Source of the DNA: CAZXNF01 sp050741255
GTDB taxonomy: Bacteria > Pseudomonadota > Gammaproteobacteria > Burkholderiales > SG8-41
Length of the DNA stretch: 37,033 nt
Reading direction: 5' to 3'
NCBI GenBank assembly: GCA_050741255.1
Contig: JBOIEQ010000024.1
Span: 1-37,033, forward strand
The notes under the pieces are model-generated. The model saw nothing but the letters and a program-made list of their open reading frames with translations, had not been told where the DNA came from and did not search any database. The translations under genes and the position numbers were made by a program. Shown here piece by piece: positions 8,204 to 15,961 of the stretch. Within the stretch, counting starts at the first letter, position 1; every line of letters starts with the position of its first letter.

Positions 8204-8791
8204 TTAGTCGGCGAAGTCTTCCCGGTTCAGCGTGAGGATTTCCTTCTGCTCGTTGGTCTTGGCCTGCCATCGTTCCCAGCCCTGGCTATAGAACGCCATG
8301 GTTTTTTCGCGCTCAGCCTCCTCCTGCTTGACCGACTCCGGATCGTCGAGCACGATCTTTGTGTCGCCCGTCAGGTCATTGAACTTGGCGGAGGCATACA
8401 GGAATTCGCTGTTCGCGCGCCGGAACGGGCGCAGGGAAAAATTGGCCGGCCAGTAGGCCGTCACGACCACATAGTATCGGCGGCCCGCTTCCACGGAGGC
8501 TTTCATGAAGTCGCGATAAACGCTGTTTCCCACCATGAAGACGTGATTGCCGGGCGGCAGGTTCGTGATCACTTTTGAGCCGTTCGGGATATTGCCGATC
8601 AGTTTTGGCGTTCCGGTCGTCACGTTGTAGAGGTTGGTGCCGACCAGCATGTTCACCGTGGTGGAGCGCATGAAGATGATCTGTGCCTGATCCTTGGGCA
8701 CGGGCGGGATCGCCTGGTTTTCGGCGACGCGGGCGGTGTTCGTGCAGGCGGACAGCAGCAGTACTGCGAACCCTAGAACCAGTTTGTGCAT
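8204..8791 (-). CDS. Predicted lipoprotein, DUF2846-like
   Basis: A 195-residue protein with a lipoprotein signal: MHKLVLGFAVLLLSAC, lipobox LSAC with the lipidated Cys at 16. The next residues (TNTA) carry no Asp at +2, so outer-membrane sorting is likely. The body has the pattern IIFMRST, a stretch ending NLPPGNHVF, then GRRYYVVVTAYWP, which resembles DUF2846-type lipoproteins; that match is by eye and uncertain. The C-terminus is charged (about residues 150-195) and probably helical. The upstream open frame belongs to the antisense of the dioxygenase gene and is not included. Function is unknown. It is convergent with the ankyrin gene and not clearly part of the operon upstream (86-bp gap). 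Confidence 0.82.
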   Translation of the reverse strand: MHKLVLGFAVLLLSACTNTARVAENQAIPPVPKDQAQIIFMRSTTVNMLVGTNLYNVTTGTPKLIGNIPNGSKVITNLPPGNHVFMVGNSVYRDFMKASVEAGRRYYVVVTAYWPANFSLRPFRRANSEFLYASAKFNDLTGDTKIVLDDPESVKQEEAEREKTMAFYSQGWERWQAKTNEQKEILTLNREDFAD

Positions 8792-8877
8792 GAAGATTCC
8801 CCTGGCAAGAGACGACGTTGAGACGGGGCGAGCGGGCAACGCTTGTTGTATCGCCAGTGTATCGGGCGTCCCAAACT

Positions 8878-9774
8878 TCAGGCCGCGTGATGCCAGTTCT
8901 CCGGCACCGTCGGCCCGGTGTCGCTGACGGTCGCCCGGCGCATGGCACGGGGCTGGTTCTCGTCGAACGGCCGTCCGCGGTGCATGGTGCAGCGGTTGTC
9001 CCACAGCACTACGTCGCCGACCGTCCAGTGGTGCGTGTAAGTGAAGGCGGGCTGCGTGGCGTGCCCGGTCAGTTCGTCCACCAGGCGCCGGGCTTCGGTG
9101 TCCTCCATGCCGTAGATTTTCGTGATGTGAGAGGCGAGGTACAGCGACTTGCGGCCGTTCGCCGGATGGGTGCGGATGAGCACCTGCGGCACGGCGGGCC
9201 GCAGCGCGCGGCGCTCGGGGCTGATGGAGTCGGGATCGAGACCGACCATCAGCCGCGAGCGGTAGTAATCGTGCTCCGCGATCAGTCCCTCCAGTTGCTT
9301 CTGGCGAGCCACGGGCAGGGCGTCCCATGCCGCACGCATGTCGGCGAACTCGGTTTCGCCGCCGTCCGATACCACGCTTTGCGCGGACAGCATCGACATC
9401 TTGCCGGGCGTGCGCTTGAACGAGCTGTCGGTGTGCCAGTACTGGTTGGCGAGATTGATGAAGCGGCGGTTGTCCTTTTCGGTGAGCAGCTTGCCGTTCT
9501 CGTCCAGGTTCGAGATGTCGGAGAACCCCACCGCGACCCGGCGCTTGTTGCCGGGCGTCTGCACGAACGGCTGGACCGACACCTCGAGTTCGCCGAAGCG
9601 CTTCGCGAACGCGAGTTGTTGCTCCTCGTCGATCGGCTGGTTGTGGAACACCAGCACGGAATAGCGGTTGAAGGCCGCTTCGATCTCGGCGAATGCGGCA
9701 TCCGTCAGGCGGGACAGGTCGACGTCGCCGATTTCGGCGACGAATTCCGGCGTCACGGGATGGATGGAAATCAT
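8878..9774 (-). CDS. TfdA-like Fe(II)/2-oxoglutarate dioxygenase
   Basis: The 298-residue protein has the 2-His-1-carboxylate iron site: H114 and D116 in WHTDSSFKRTP, distal H265 in WDNRCTMHRGRP, and 2-oxoglutarate Arg in MRRATVSD (about 280). Spacing and surrounding residues (GETEFADMRAAWDALP, RTHPANGRKSLYLASH) are closest to the 2,4-D dioxygenase branch (TfdA), whose ligands are H113, D115 and H262. Such enzymes hydroxylate next to an ether, amine or sulfonate and release the acid. The ATG at 9774 was chosen because the conserved fold begins there; the 19 upstream codons are antisense to the Bug gene. It lies 8 bp after a Bug gene, in a probable Bug-Bug-dioxygenase operon. The natural substrate is unknown. 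Confidence 0.9.
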   Translation of the reverse strand: MISIHPVTPEFVAEIGDVDLSRLTDAAFAEIEAAFNRYSVLVFHNQPIDEEQQLAFAKRFGELEVSVQPFVQTPGNKRRVAVGFSDISNLDENGKLLTEKDNRRFINLANQYWHTDSSFKRTPGKMSMLSAQSVVSDGGETEFADMRAAWDALPVARQKQLEGLIAEHDYYRSRLMVGLDPDSISPERRALRPAVPQVLIRTHPANGRKSLYLASHITKIYGMEDTEARRLVDELTGHATQPAFTYTHHWTVGDVVLWDNRCTMHRGRPFDENQPRAMRRATVSDTGPTVPENWHHAA

Positions 9775-9782
9775 GCGTGCTC

Positions 9783-10760
9783 CTACTGTTCGATGGGTTG
9801 TATCCCTGCGGCTTTGACGACCTTGGACCATTTTGCCACTTCGTTGCGCGCGAAGTCGGCGGCCTGCTCGGGCGTGGTCGGGAAGACCTCCGCGTTCATG
9901 CTGGCGAAGCTGTCGGTCATCTCTTTGGACTTCAGCCCCTTGACGATGGTCTGGTTGAGCTTGGTCACGACCTCGCGCGGCGTGCCCGGCGGCGCAAGCA
10001 GCGAAAACCAGCTGCTGGCGTTGTAGCCGGGCAGGCCCGCCTCGCTGATGGTCGGGATGTCCGGCGCGACGGCGGAGCGTCGGTCCATGGTGACCCCGAT
10101 CGCGCGCAGCTTGCCGGACTGCACCAGCGGCAGCAGGCTGGAGAACGCGTGGATCTGGAAATCCGCTTCGCCGCCGACTACCGCGACCGTTGCCGGCACC
10201 GCGCCCTTGTAGGGGATGCCGACGGTCTTGATGCCGGCCATGGTGTTGACCATCTCCGACATCAGTTGCGAGGAACCGGCGACGGAGGCGTAGTTGAGCT
10301 TGCCCGGATTCTTCTTGGCCAGTGCGATCAGGTCCTTCAGATTCTTCACCGGGATGCTGGGATGCACGACGAGCATGAAGCCGGCGACGGCGAGGATGGA
10401 GACGTGCTCGAAATCCTTCACCGGGTCGTAGGGCAGCTTCGTATAAAGGCTCGGCGCGATGCCGTGCGTGCCCTGGCTGCCGATCAGCAGCAGGTAGCCG
10501 TCGGGCGGCGCCTTGGCGACGACCGCGCTGCCCAGCTGGCCGTTGGCGCCGCCGCGGTTTTCCACGATCACCGGCTGGCCCATCGACTCGAGCTGGCGCG
10601 CGACCGAGCGGCCGATGACGTCAGTGATGCCGCCGGGCACGAACGCCACCACCACGCGAACGGGGCGGGACGGATAATTCGCGGGCGAGGATTGCGCCGC
10701 GACCGGAAGGGACGCCGAGAATAGCGCCGCGGCGCCCAGCGCAAGGCAAAGTCGTTTCAT
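9783..10760 (-). CDS. Bug/TctC-family substrate-binding protein
   Basis: A 325-residue Bug protein with a signal peptide ending near residue 22 (VAAQ). Motifs are VVVAFVPGGITDVIGR, VIVENRGGANGQLG, PPDGYLLLIGSQGTHGI, LPYDPVKDFEHV and IPYKGAVPATVAV. It resembles the next upstream Bug (10775-11749) over its whole length, including the uncommon KDFEH and HPSIP segments and the run ALAKKNPGKLNYAS, so the two are paralogues from a local duplication. The start at 10760 follows AGGGAGTCCCC; longer frames lack a signal peptide. A 14-bp gap to the previous stop and 8 bp to the dioxygenase make one operon. Confidence 0.92.
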   Translation of the reverse strand: MKRLCLALGAAALFSASLPVAAQSSPANYPSRPVRVVVAFVPGGITDVIGRSVARQLESMGQPVIVENRGGANGQLGSAVVAKAPPDGYLLLIGSQGTHGIAPSLYTKLPYDPVKDFEHVSILAVAGFMLVVHPSIPVKNLKDLIALAKKNPGKLNYASVAGSSQLMSEMVNTMAGIKTVGIPYKGAVPATVAVVGGEADFQIHAFSSLLPLVQSGKLRAIGVTMDRRSAVAPDIPTISEAGLPGYNASSWFSLLAPPGTPREVVTKLNQTIVKGLKSKEMTDSFASMNAEVFPTTPEQAADFARNEVAKWSKVVKAAGIQPIEQ

Positions 10761-10774
10761 GGGGACTCCCTGGT

Positions 10775-11749
10775 TCATTCCGGCTTGACGCCGGCGGCCT
10801 TGACCACTTTCGCCCACTTGGCGATTTCGCTGCGCGCGAAGTCGGTGGTTTGTTCCGGCGTCATGATCATCACCACGGTGTCGGAAGCGGCGAAGCTGTC
10901 GAGCAGATCCTGCGAGCGCAGCGCCTTGACGGTCGCCTGGTTGATGCGCGTCACCATGTCGCGCGGGGTGCCGGCGGGGGCGACCAGCGAATACCAGGTG
11001 CTGGCGTTGTACCCGGGCAGGCCGGCCTCCAGCATGGTCGGCACGTCCGGGGCGAGCGGCGAACGTTTGTCGGTCGTCACGGCCAGGGCGCGCAGCCTGC
11101 CGGCCTGGATGTGCGGCAGCAGACCCGGGAAAGCGTTCACGAAGTAATCCACCTCACCGCTGAGGAGCGCCACCAGCGCGGGAGAGGCGCCCTTGTACGG
11201 GATGTGTACCGTCTGGATGCCGGCCATGCTGTTGAGCATCTCCGCCATCAGGTGCGACGTGCTTCCGACGGACGCGTAGTTGAGCTTGCCGGGGTTCTTT
11301 TTCGCCAGCGCGATCAGTTCCCTGAGGTTCTTCGCCGGGATGCTGGGATGGATGATCAGCGCGTTGCCGACCGAGCCGATCGTCGCGATGTGCTCGAAAT
11401 CCTTCATCACGTCGTAGCCGAGCTTGGGATAGACGCTGGGGCTGATGCCGAGCGTGCCCAGGCTGCCGATCCCGATGGTGTAGCCGTCGGGTGCGGCTTT
11501 CGCCGTGAGCGTCGTGCCGAGCGTGCCGTTGGCGCCACCGCGGTTGTCGATCACCACCTGCTGGCCGAGGGATTCCTCGAGCTTGCGCGCGACCGCGCGG
11601 CCGACGATGTCGTTGGGTCCCCCGGGTACGAAAGGCACGATCATGCGGACGGGCTTGACCGGGTAAGAAGCGGACGACGATTGGGCGGCGGCCGGAAACG
11701 GTGCCATCGCGAGGGCCGCGAGGCCCAGCGCGGCGCGGAAGTGCTGCAT
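10775..11749 (-). CDS. Bug/TctC-family substrate-binding protein, first gene of dioxygenase operon
   Basis: A 324-residue Bug protein. The signal peptide ends near residue 22 (AAAQ), followed by MIVPFVPGGPNDIVGR, VVIDNRGGANGTLG, APDGYTIGIGSLGTLGI and IPYKGASPALVAL. A strong GGAGGAG precedes the ATG at 11749, which rules out the longer frame with 48 extra residues. It heads the Bug-Bug-dioxygenase operon. The upstream 190 bp hold, in order from the gene, a 13-bp palindrome (11786-11798), a terminator for the previous operon and a paired palindromic repeat. The gene therefore has its own promoter and probably its own regulator. The ligand may be the substrate of the TfdA-like enzyme (inference). 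Confidence 0.93.
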   Translation of the reverse strand: MQHFRAALGLAALAMAPFPAAAQSSSASYPVKPVRMIVPFVPGGPNDIVGRAVARKLEESLGQQVVIDNRGGANGTLGTTLTAKAAPDGYTIGIGSLGTLGISPSVYPKLGYDVMKDFEHIATIGSVGNALIIHPSIPAKNLRELIALAKKNPGKLNYASVGSTSHLMAEMLNSMAGIQTVHIPYKGASPALVALLSGEVDYFVNAFPGLLPHIQAGRLRALAVTTDKRSPLAPDVPTMLEAGLPGYNASTWYSLVAPAGTPRDMVTRINQATVKALRSQDLLDSFAASDTVVMIMTPEQTTDFARSEIAKWAKVVKAAGVKPE

Positions 11750-11785
11750 GGATACTCCTCCTGAGCGCGGCGGATTCTGATATTT

Positions 11786-11798
11786 GGAATGACATTCC
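11786..11798. promoter_or_regulatory. Operator-like palindrome upstream of Bug-Bug-dioxygenase operon
   Basis: GGAATG-A-CATTCC is a perfect 6+1+6 inverted repeat, 37 bp upstream of the ATG at 11749, in an AT-richer patch. Position and symmetry suit a dimeric repressor of GntR or IclR type. It differs from the GTTCCGAT site at 19313, so it probably serves a different regulator encoded elsewhere. Confidence 0.4.
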
Positions 11799-11840
11799 GC
11801 ACGCGCGAGTCGAGAGTAAATCCTGGTCCGCGCGCGTGTC

Positions 11841-11876
11841 AAACAAAAAGCGGGTTCACGTGGCCGCGAACCCGCT
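11841..11876 (-). terminator. Rho-independent terminator of the 13102-19264 minus-strand cluster
   Basis: Read on the minus strand, AGCGGGTTC (11876-11868) pairs perfectly with GAACCCGCT (11857-11849) around a 10-base loop and is followed by a T-rich tract (TTTTTGTTT). This is the clearest intrinsic terminator in the window. It separates the mandelate-racemase-type gene from the Bug operon downstream. Confidence 0.85.
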
Positions 11877-11888
11877 GCACAAGAAAAC

Positions 11889-11942
11889 GTCATTCCCGCG
11901 AAGGCGGGAATCCAGATGGACTCCCGCCTTCGCGGGAGTGAC
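11889..11942. repeat. Paired REP-like palindromic element
   Basis: Two small palindromes, stems ATTCCCGC/GCGGGAAT (loop GAAG) and ACTCCCGC/GCGGGAGT (loop CTTC), are also inverted copies of each other. The two 26-base arms (11889-11914 and 11917-11942) fold into one long hairpin around GA, with a single G-T type mismatch. It starts 8 bases after the stop at 11951. The copy at 1-30 shares sequence and placement. Confidence 0.85.
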
Positions 11943-11950
11943 GGAGTCCT

Positions 11951-13102
11951 TTACGGCCCTTCGTCCGCCACCTGCGGCAGCTTGCGCAGCGTGTACGGCT
12001 TGGCGGCCACCTTCTTCAACGCTTCCTCGTCGATGTCGATGCCGAGGCCCGGTGCGGTGGGCAAGTGGATGTAGCCGTTCTTCGGCTTCAGCTGGTTCTT
12101 GCAGATGCTGTCGCCGAATTCCACGAACGGCAGGAAGTATTCGGTGATGATGAAGTTCGGCATCGTCGCGGAGGCGTGCACCGTCGAGGCAAGCGCCACC
12201 GTCGTCGAGTTGTAGTTGTGCGGCGACATGGCGACGAGGAAGGGCTCGGCCATGGCGGCAATCTCCTTCAGTTCCAGGATGCCGCCAACGCAGGCAACGT
12301 CCGGATTCAGGATGTCGGCCGAGCGCTTTTCCAGCAGCGGCCGGAAGCCGGTCTTGGTGTAGGTCGCTTCGCCGATCACCACGGGAATGCCGATCTCGCG
12401 GCGGATCTGCGCGAGTTCGTCGGGAAACTCGGCCTGGCAGGATTCCTCCATCCAGTACATGCCCAGTTCGGCGAGCCGCTTGTTGAGGCGGATGGCGTGC
12501 ATGGGGGCGAGGCGCCGGTGCTGGTCGATCAGCAGGTCGACGTTCGGGCCCACGGCGTCGCGGATGGCCTTGGTCACGCGCACCGCGCGTTCCTCGTGTT
12601 CTTTCGGAATCCAGGTGCGCCAGGGTTTGGGCAGCGGATCGAACTTGAGCGCGGTCCAGCCCTGGGCAACGGCCTTCTCCGCCGCGCGGGCGTAATCGTC
12701 CGGCTGGCTCATGCCGTAGCTCCAGCCGTTGGCGTAGACGCGGATCTTGTCGCGGCAGCGGCCGCCGAGCAGGTTGTAGACGGGCTGCTTGCAGGCCTTG
12801 CCGACGATGTCCCACAACGCCTGCTCGATGCCGCTGACGGCGCAGAACAGCTCGACGGAGCCGCGGCGCGCCGCGTAGTCGTCGAACGCGAATTGCGTGA
12901 AATGCTTGATGTCGAAGGGGCTGCGGCCGACGAGGTAAGGCCCGAGCATGTTCAGCTGCGCGCACACGGCGGGATCGCGGTCGTACTGGGAGTAAGCCTC
13001 GCCCCAGCCGTGGATGCCCTCATCCGTCTCCACTTTCACGAAGATGAGGTTCTTGCGCCAGCCGGGATGCACGGCGTAGTTTTTGACGGCGGTGATTTTC
13101 AT
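11951..13102 (-). CDS. Mandelate racemase/muconate lactonizing enzyme family protein (acid-sugar dehydratase-like)
   Basis: A 383-residue enolase-superfamily enzyme. These remove the alpha-proton of a carboxylate bound to Mg2+. Metal ligands are D193 in LLIDQHRRL, E219 in WMEES and E245 in VIGEATYTK; the likely His-Asp base pair is H295 (SPHNY) with D268 (NPDVACVGG). H195 in the D-x-H motif resembles galactonate/mannonate dehydratases, where it acts as general acid. The N-terminal cap starts normally at MKITAVKNYAV. A dehydratase of a sugar acid or related hydroxyacid is likely. It is the last gene of the minus-strand cluster and is followed by the palindromic repeat and the terminator. It lies 79 bp after a Bug gene, which could supply its acid substrate. 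Confidence 0.92.
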   Translation of the reverse strand: MKITAVKNYAVHPGWRKNLIFVKVETDEGIHGWGEAYSQYDRDPAVCAQLNMLGPYLVGRSPFDIKHFTQFAFDDYAARRGSVELFCAVSGIEQALWDIVGKACKQPVYNLLGGRCRDKIRVYANGWSYGMSQPDDYARAAEKAVAQGWTALKFDPLPKPWRTWIPKEHEERAVRVTKAIRDAVGPNVDLLIDQHRRLAPMHAIRLNKRLAELGMYWMEESCQAEFPDELAQIRREIGIPVVIGEATYTKTGFRPLLEKRSADILNPDVACVGGILELKEIAAMAEPFLVAMSPHNYNSTTVALASTVHASATMPNFIITEYFLPFVEFGDSICKNQLKPKNGYIHLPTAPGLGIDIDEEALKKVAAKPYTLRKLPQVADEGP

Positions 13103-13181
13103 GCGGAGTCCTTGGTCAGTGGTGGAGCGTATGCAATGCAGGGTCGAATGATGCCATCACCCGCGCGTGCCCCTCCAGTGT

Positions 13182-14159
13182 TTAATTGCGTTGTTCGTCG
13201 ATGCCCGCCGCGGCAACTACCCCGCGCCATTTGGACGTCTCGTCCTGCAGGTAGCGGACGAACTGTTCCGGCGTGGTGGGCGTAAGGTCGATGCCCTGGC
13301 CGGCATGTCTCGATTTAAAATCCGTCCCGTTGACAATCTCCTGAATCTGTCCGTTGAGCTTGCGAACGATGGCGGGCGGCGTGCCCGCTGGCGCGACCAG
13401 GCCGAACCATGCCGTGAATTCATACCCCGGCAGACCCGCCTCGCCGAACGTCGGGACGGAGGGCAGCAGCGGCGACCGGCGCGGGCTCGTGATCGCGAGT
13501 GCGCCGAGCCGACGCGCCGACACCAGGGACCGCGCGGGCGGCAGCGTCGCAAAGGACAGCGAAACCTCACTGCCCAGCAAGGCATTCAGCGCGGGTCCCG
13601 TACCCTGATACGGGATGTGAACGATGTCCACGCCAGCCTTCATCTTGAACAACTCCGCCGCCAGATGCGGGGAACTTCCGTTGCCCGCTGAGGCGTAGTT
13701 CAGCTTGCCCGGGGTGCCCTTCGCCAGTGCGATCAAGGCGGCCAGGGAATTTGCGGGCAGCGAAGGATGCACCACGAGTACATTGGGCGTGGAGCCGATC
13801 AGGCCGACGGCGGAGAAATCCTTCAAGACGTCGTACGGGAGCTTGACCCTGAATGCCGGCGTCACGGCGTGGGAGAGATTCACCATCAGCAGCGTGTAGC
13901 CGTCCGCGGCCGCGCGTGCGGCGACTTCGGTCCCGGTGATGCCGCCTCCCCCGGGCCGGTTGTCGACGATGACCGATTGCTGAAAATTGGCGGCCAGCGC
14001 TTGCGCCAGCGCCCGCGCCAGTATGTCGTTGGTTCCGCCGGGCGCGATGGGAACGATCAGTCTTACCGGTTTCACGGGGTAGTCCTGCGCGAACGCACCG
14101 CCCGTCGTGCTGCACGCAAGCGCATGCAGGAGCATCCACCATCCTTTGGCGCGCATCAT
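13182..14159 (-). CDS. Bug/TctC-family substrate-binding protein
   Basis: A 325-residue Bug protein starting with a double Met (14159 or 14156). The signal peptide ends near residue 24 (GAFAQ). Motifs are LIVPIAPGGTNDILAR, VIVDNRPGGGGITG, AADGYTLLMVNLSHAVT, LPYDVLKDF and IPYQGTGPALNALL. YQG replaces the usual YKG, so the lysine at the pocket edge is missing, which may alter ligand charge preference. It lies 6 bp downstream of a dioxygenase gene and 79 bp upstream of the mandelate-racemase-type gene, as an internal member of the cluster running from 19264. The C-terminus ends in AAGIDEQRN rather than the common AAGIK. Confidence 0.92.
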   Translation of the reverse strand: MMRAKGWWMLLHALACSTTGGAFAQDYPVKPVRLIVPIAPGGTNDILARALAQALAANFQQSVIVDNRPGGGGITGTEVAARAAADGYTLLMVNLSHAVTPAFRVKLPYDVLKDFSAVGLIGSTPNVLVVHPSLPANSLAALIALAKGTPGKLNYASAGNGSSPHLAAELFKMKAGVDIVHIPYQGTGPALNALLGSEVSLSFATLPPARSLVSARRLGALAITSPRRSPLLPSVPTFGEAGLPGYEFTAWFGLVAPAGTPPAIVRKLNGQIQEIVNGTDFKSRHAGQGIDLTPTTPEQFVRYLQDETSKWRGVVAAAGIDEQRN

Positions 14160-14165
14160 GGCGGC

Positions 14166-15035
14166 TTAGAACGGAACCGTTCCGGTGATCGTGGTGCGTT
14201 CCATGTAGCGTCGGAGCGGCAGCGCGTAATCAAATACGGCCTTGTGCTGCACGGCGCAGTTGTCCCACATCAGCAGGTCGCCGACCTGCCAGCGGTGCCG
14301 GTAGAGAAACTCCGGTTTCACCACGTGATCGAAGAGGTAGGACAGCATCGTCTTGCCGTCGGTCTCCGGCATGCCGACGATCTGCGTCGAATAGCCCTCG
14401 TTAACAAAAACGCACTTTTTGCCGGTGACGGGGTGCGTGCGGATCAGGGGGTGCGCGATGTCAGGCGGTGCTTTCTGCTTTTGTTCCTCGGTCAACGGCT
14501 CCCGGTTGAATTTCTGCACCTTGCTTTCGTAGGTGTAGTTGTAGCTGTTGATCGCCTTTTTGCCGTCGAGCTTCTGCTTGATGTCGTTCGGCAGCGCATC
14601 GTACGCGGCTGTAACACTCGCGAACAGTGTATCGCCCTGCGCCTCGCCGTTCTCCTGGATCGGAATTTCGATCGCGTACAACAACGACATGCTGGAGGGG
14701 TGCGTCACATAGCAAAGATCCGTATGCCAGAAACGCCCGGCGTCCTGGACCCCGATCGGTTTGCCGTCGACGAGCACGTTGGAGACGACGAATATCTCGT
14801 CGTACCCCGGCTTGTTGAATTTCTTGCGGACGTTGACGTCAAGCGTGCCGAAACGGCGGCTGAACGCCAGATGCTGTTCCGGCGTGAGCTTTTGCCCGCG
14901 GATAACGATGACCGAATTGTCATAGAAGACGTTTCTGATTTTCTCGAAATCGATATCGGAGAGCGGCTTGGAAAGATCGAGGCCGGTGACTTCGGCTCCC
15001 AGTGTCTGGCCCAGTTTGCGAACGGAAAACATCAT
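14166..15035 (-). CDS. TauD/TfdA-family Fe(II)/2-oxoglutarate dioxygenase
   Basis: The 289-residue enzyme has the iron triad H104/D106 (FWHTDLCYV) and H264 (WDNCAVQHKAVFDY), and the 2-oxoglutarate Arg at about 280 (MERTTITG). It is more like the dioxygenase at 18362-19264 than like the other three here. The two share WDNCxxQH, the DALP/DALS segment followed by a Lys-rich insert of about 15 residues near 170-190, and an RTTxxG end. The pair therefore probably arose by duplication and may act on related substrates or successive steps. Two ATGs are possible (15035, 15032). It is spaced 34 bp from the dioxygenase upstream and 6 bp from the Bug downstream. Confidence 0.92.
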   Translation of the reverse strand: MMFSVRKLGQTLGAEVTGLDLSKPLSDIDFEKIRNVFYDNSVIVIRGQKLTPEQHLAFSRRFGTLDVNVRKKFNKPGYDEIFVVSNVLVDGKPIGVQDAGRFWHTDLCYVTHPSSMSLLYAIEIPIQENGEAQGDTLFASVTAAYDALPNDIKQKLDGKKAINSYNYTYESKVQKFNREPLTEEQKQKAPPDIAHPLIRTHPVTGKKCVFVNEGYSTQIVGMPETDGKTMLSYLFDHVVKPEFLYRHRWQVGDLLMWDNCAVQHKAVFDYALPLRRYMERTTITGTVPF

Positions 15036-15069
15036 GACTCCTTGGAAATTCGATAACGGTTGAAGTGAT

Positions 15070-15933
15070 TCAGCCGGCGGCGGCGAGCGGCAAGTCCCGC
15101 ACCTCGAGCTCTTTGATCATGAGCCGGTACAGGTGGCGCACTTCTTTCATGTCGTAATCACCGTTGGCCTGGTGCATTACGCTGCGGTTGTCCCAGATCA
15201 CCATGTCGCCGTACTGCCACCGGTGCCGGTATTCGAATCTGATCCGGGTCGCGTGGGTCATCAGTTCGCCGATCAGCGCGATCGCCTCCGGGTCGGGCAT
15301 GCCGGTGATGGATTCGATGCGCACGGGATTGAGGTAGAGGAACTTCCGGCCGTTCTGCGGGTGGGTGCGGACGAGCGGGTGGGTCACGGCGGGCGGCAAC
15401 GCGCTGCGGGTCTTCTCGTCCACGGAACGCAGGTCGCGCGGGCTGTACTTGCTCAGAAAAACATGTTTTGCCTGCAGCCCGCCGATGCGCCGTTTGGTGT
15501 CTTCCGGCAAATCGTCGTATGCGCGATGCATGTTGACGAACTGGGTGTCGCCGCCCTTGCTCGGAAGCGATACCGCGTGCAATGCGGTCGCTTTCGGCGG
15601 ATGCGGGTAGTGGGAGTGGTCGGTATGAAAGGTTTCGCCCGTGATCAGATACTTGCCCGGTTCGGTCTGTTCGTTCTTGATGTCGTAGACCTCGAGGCCT
15701 TCATGCGTACGGGAGCGCTTGTGGCTCTGCGGCATGATGTCGCCGAACAGCTCACCGGCCCGGGAGAATTCCGCCGGCGTGAGTTTCTGGTCCCGGAACA
15801 CCAGAACGTGGTACTGCGCGAACGCATCGTTCAATGCCTTTCGCAGTGGCGCGTCGATGGGGTGCCTGAGATCGAGGCCGCGAACCTCGGCCCCGGTCTG
15901 GTGCTCGGTCAGGGGAGTGATGGTGTAGTTCAT
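15070..15933 (-). CDS. TauD/TfdA-family Fe(II)/2-oxoglutarate dioxygenase
   Basis: Iron ligands H103/D105 (FHTDHSHYPHPP), H254 (WDNRSVMHQANGDYD) and Arg about 270 (LYRLMI) are intact. This is a TauD-type enzyme with an unusually His-rich active-site loop (HTDHSHYPHP). It differs clearly from its two cluster neighbours, and its C-terminal end is LYRLMIKE rather than RTT. I prefer the ATG at 15933 (287 residues) because AGGAG lies 7-9 bases upstream; an ATG at 15951 (293 residues) has no ribosome site. It follows a Bug gene by 28 bp. It may cleave a C-S, C-N or C-O bond in the imported acid, but the substrate is unknown. Confidence 0.91.
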   Translation of the reverse strand: MNYTITPLTEHQTGAEVRGLDLRHPIDAPLRKALNDAFAQYHVLVFRDQKLTPAEFSRAGELFGDIMPQSHKRSRTHEGLEVYDIKNEQTEPGKYLITGETFHTDHSHYPHPPKATALHAVSLPSKGGDTQFVNMHRAYDDLPEDTKRRIGGLQAKHVFLSKYSPRDLRSVDEKTRSALPPAVTHPLVRTHPQNGRKFLYLNPVRIESITGMPDPEAIALIGELMTHATRIRFEYRHRWQYGDMVIWDNRSVMHQANGDYDMKEVRHLYRLMIKELEVRDLPLAAAG

Positions 15934-15961
15934 CGTAGTCGCTCCTGCCATGGGGCGTTGC

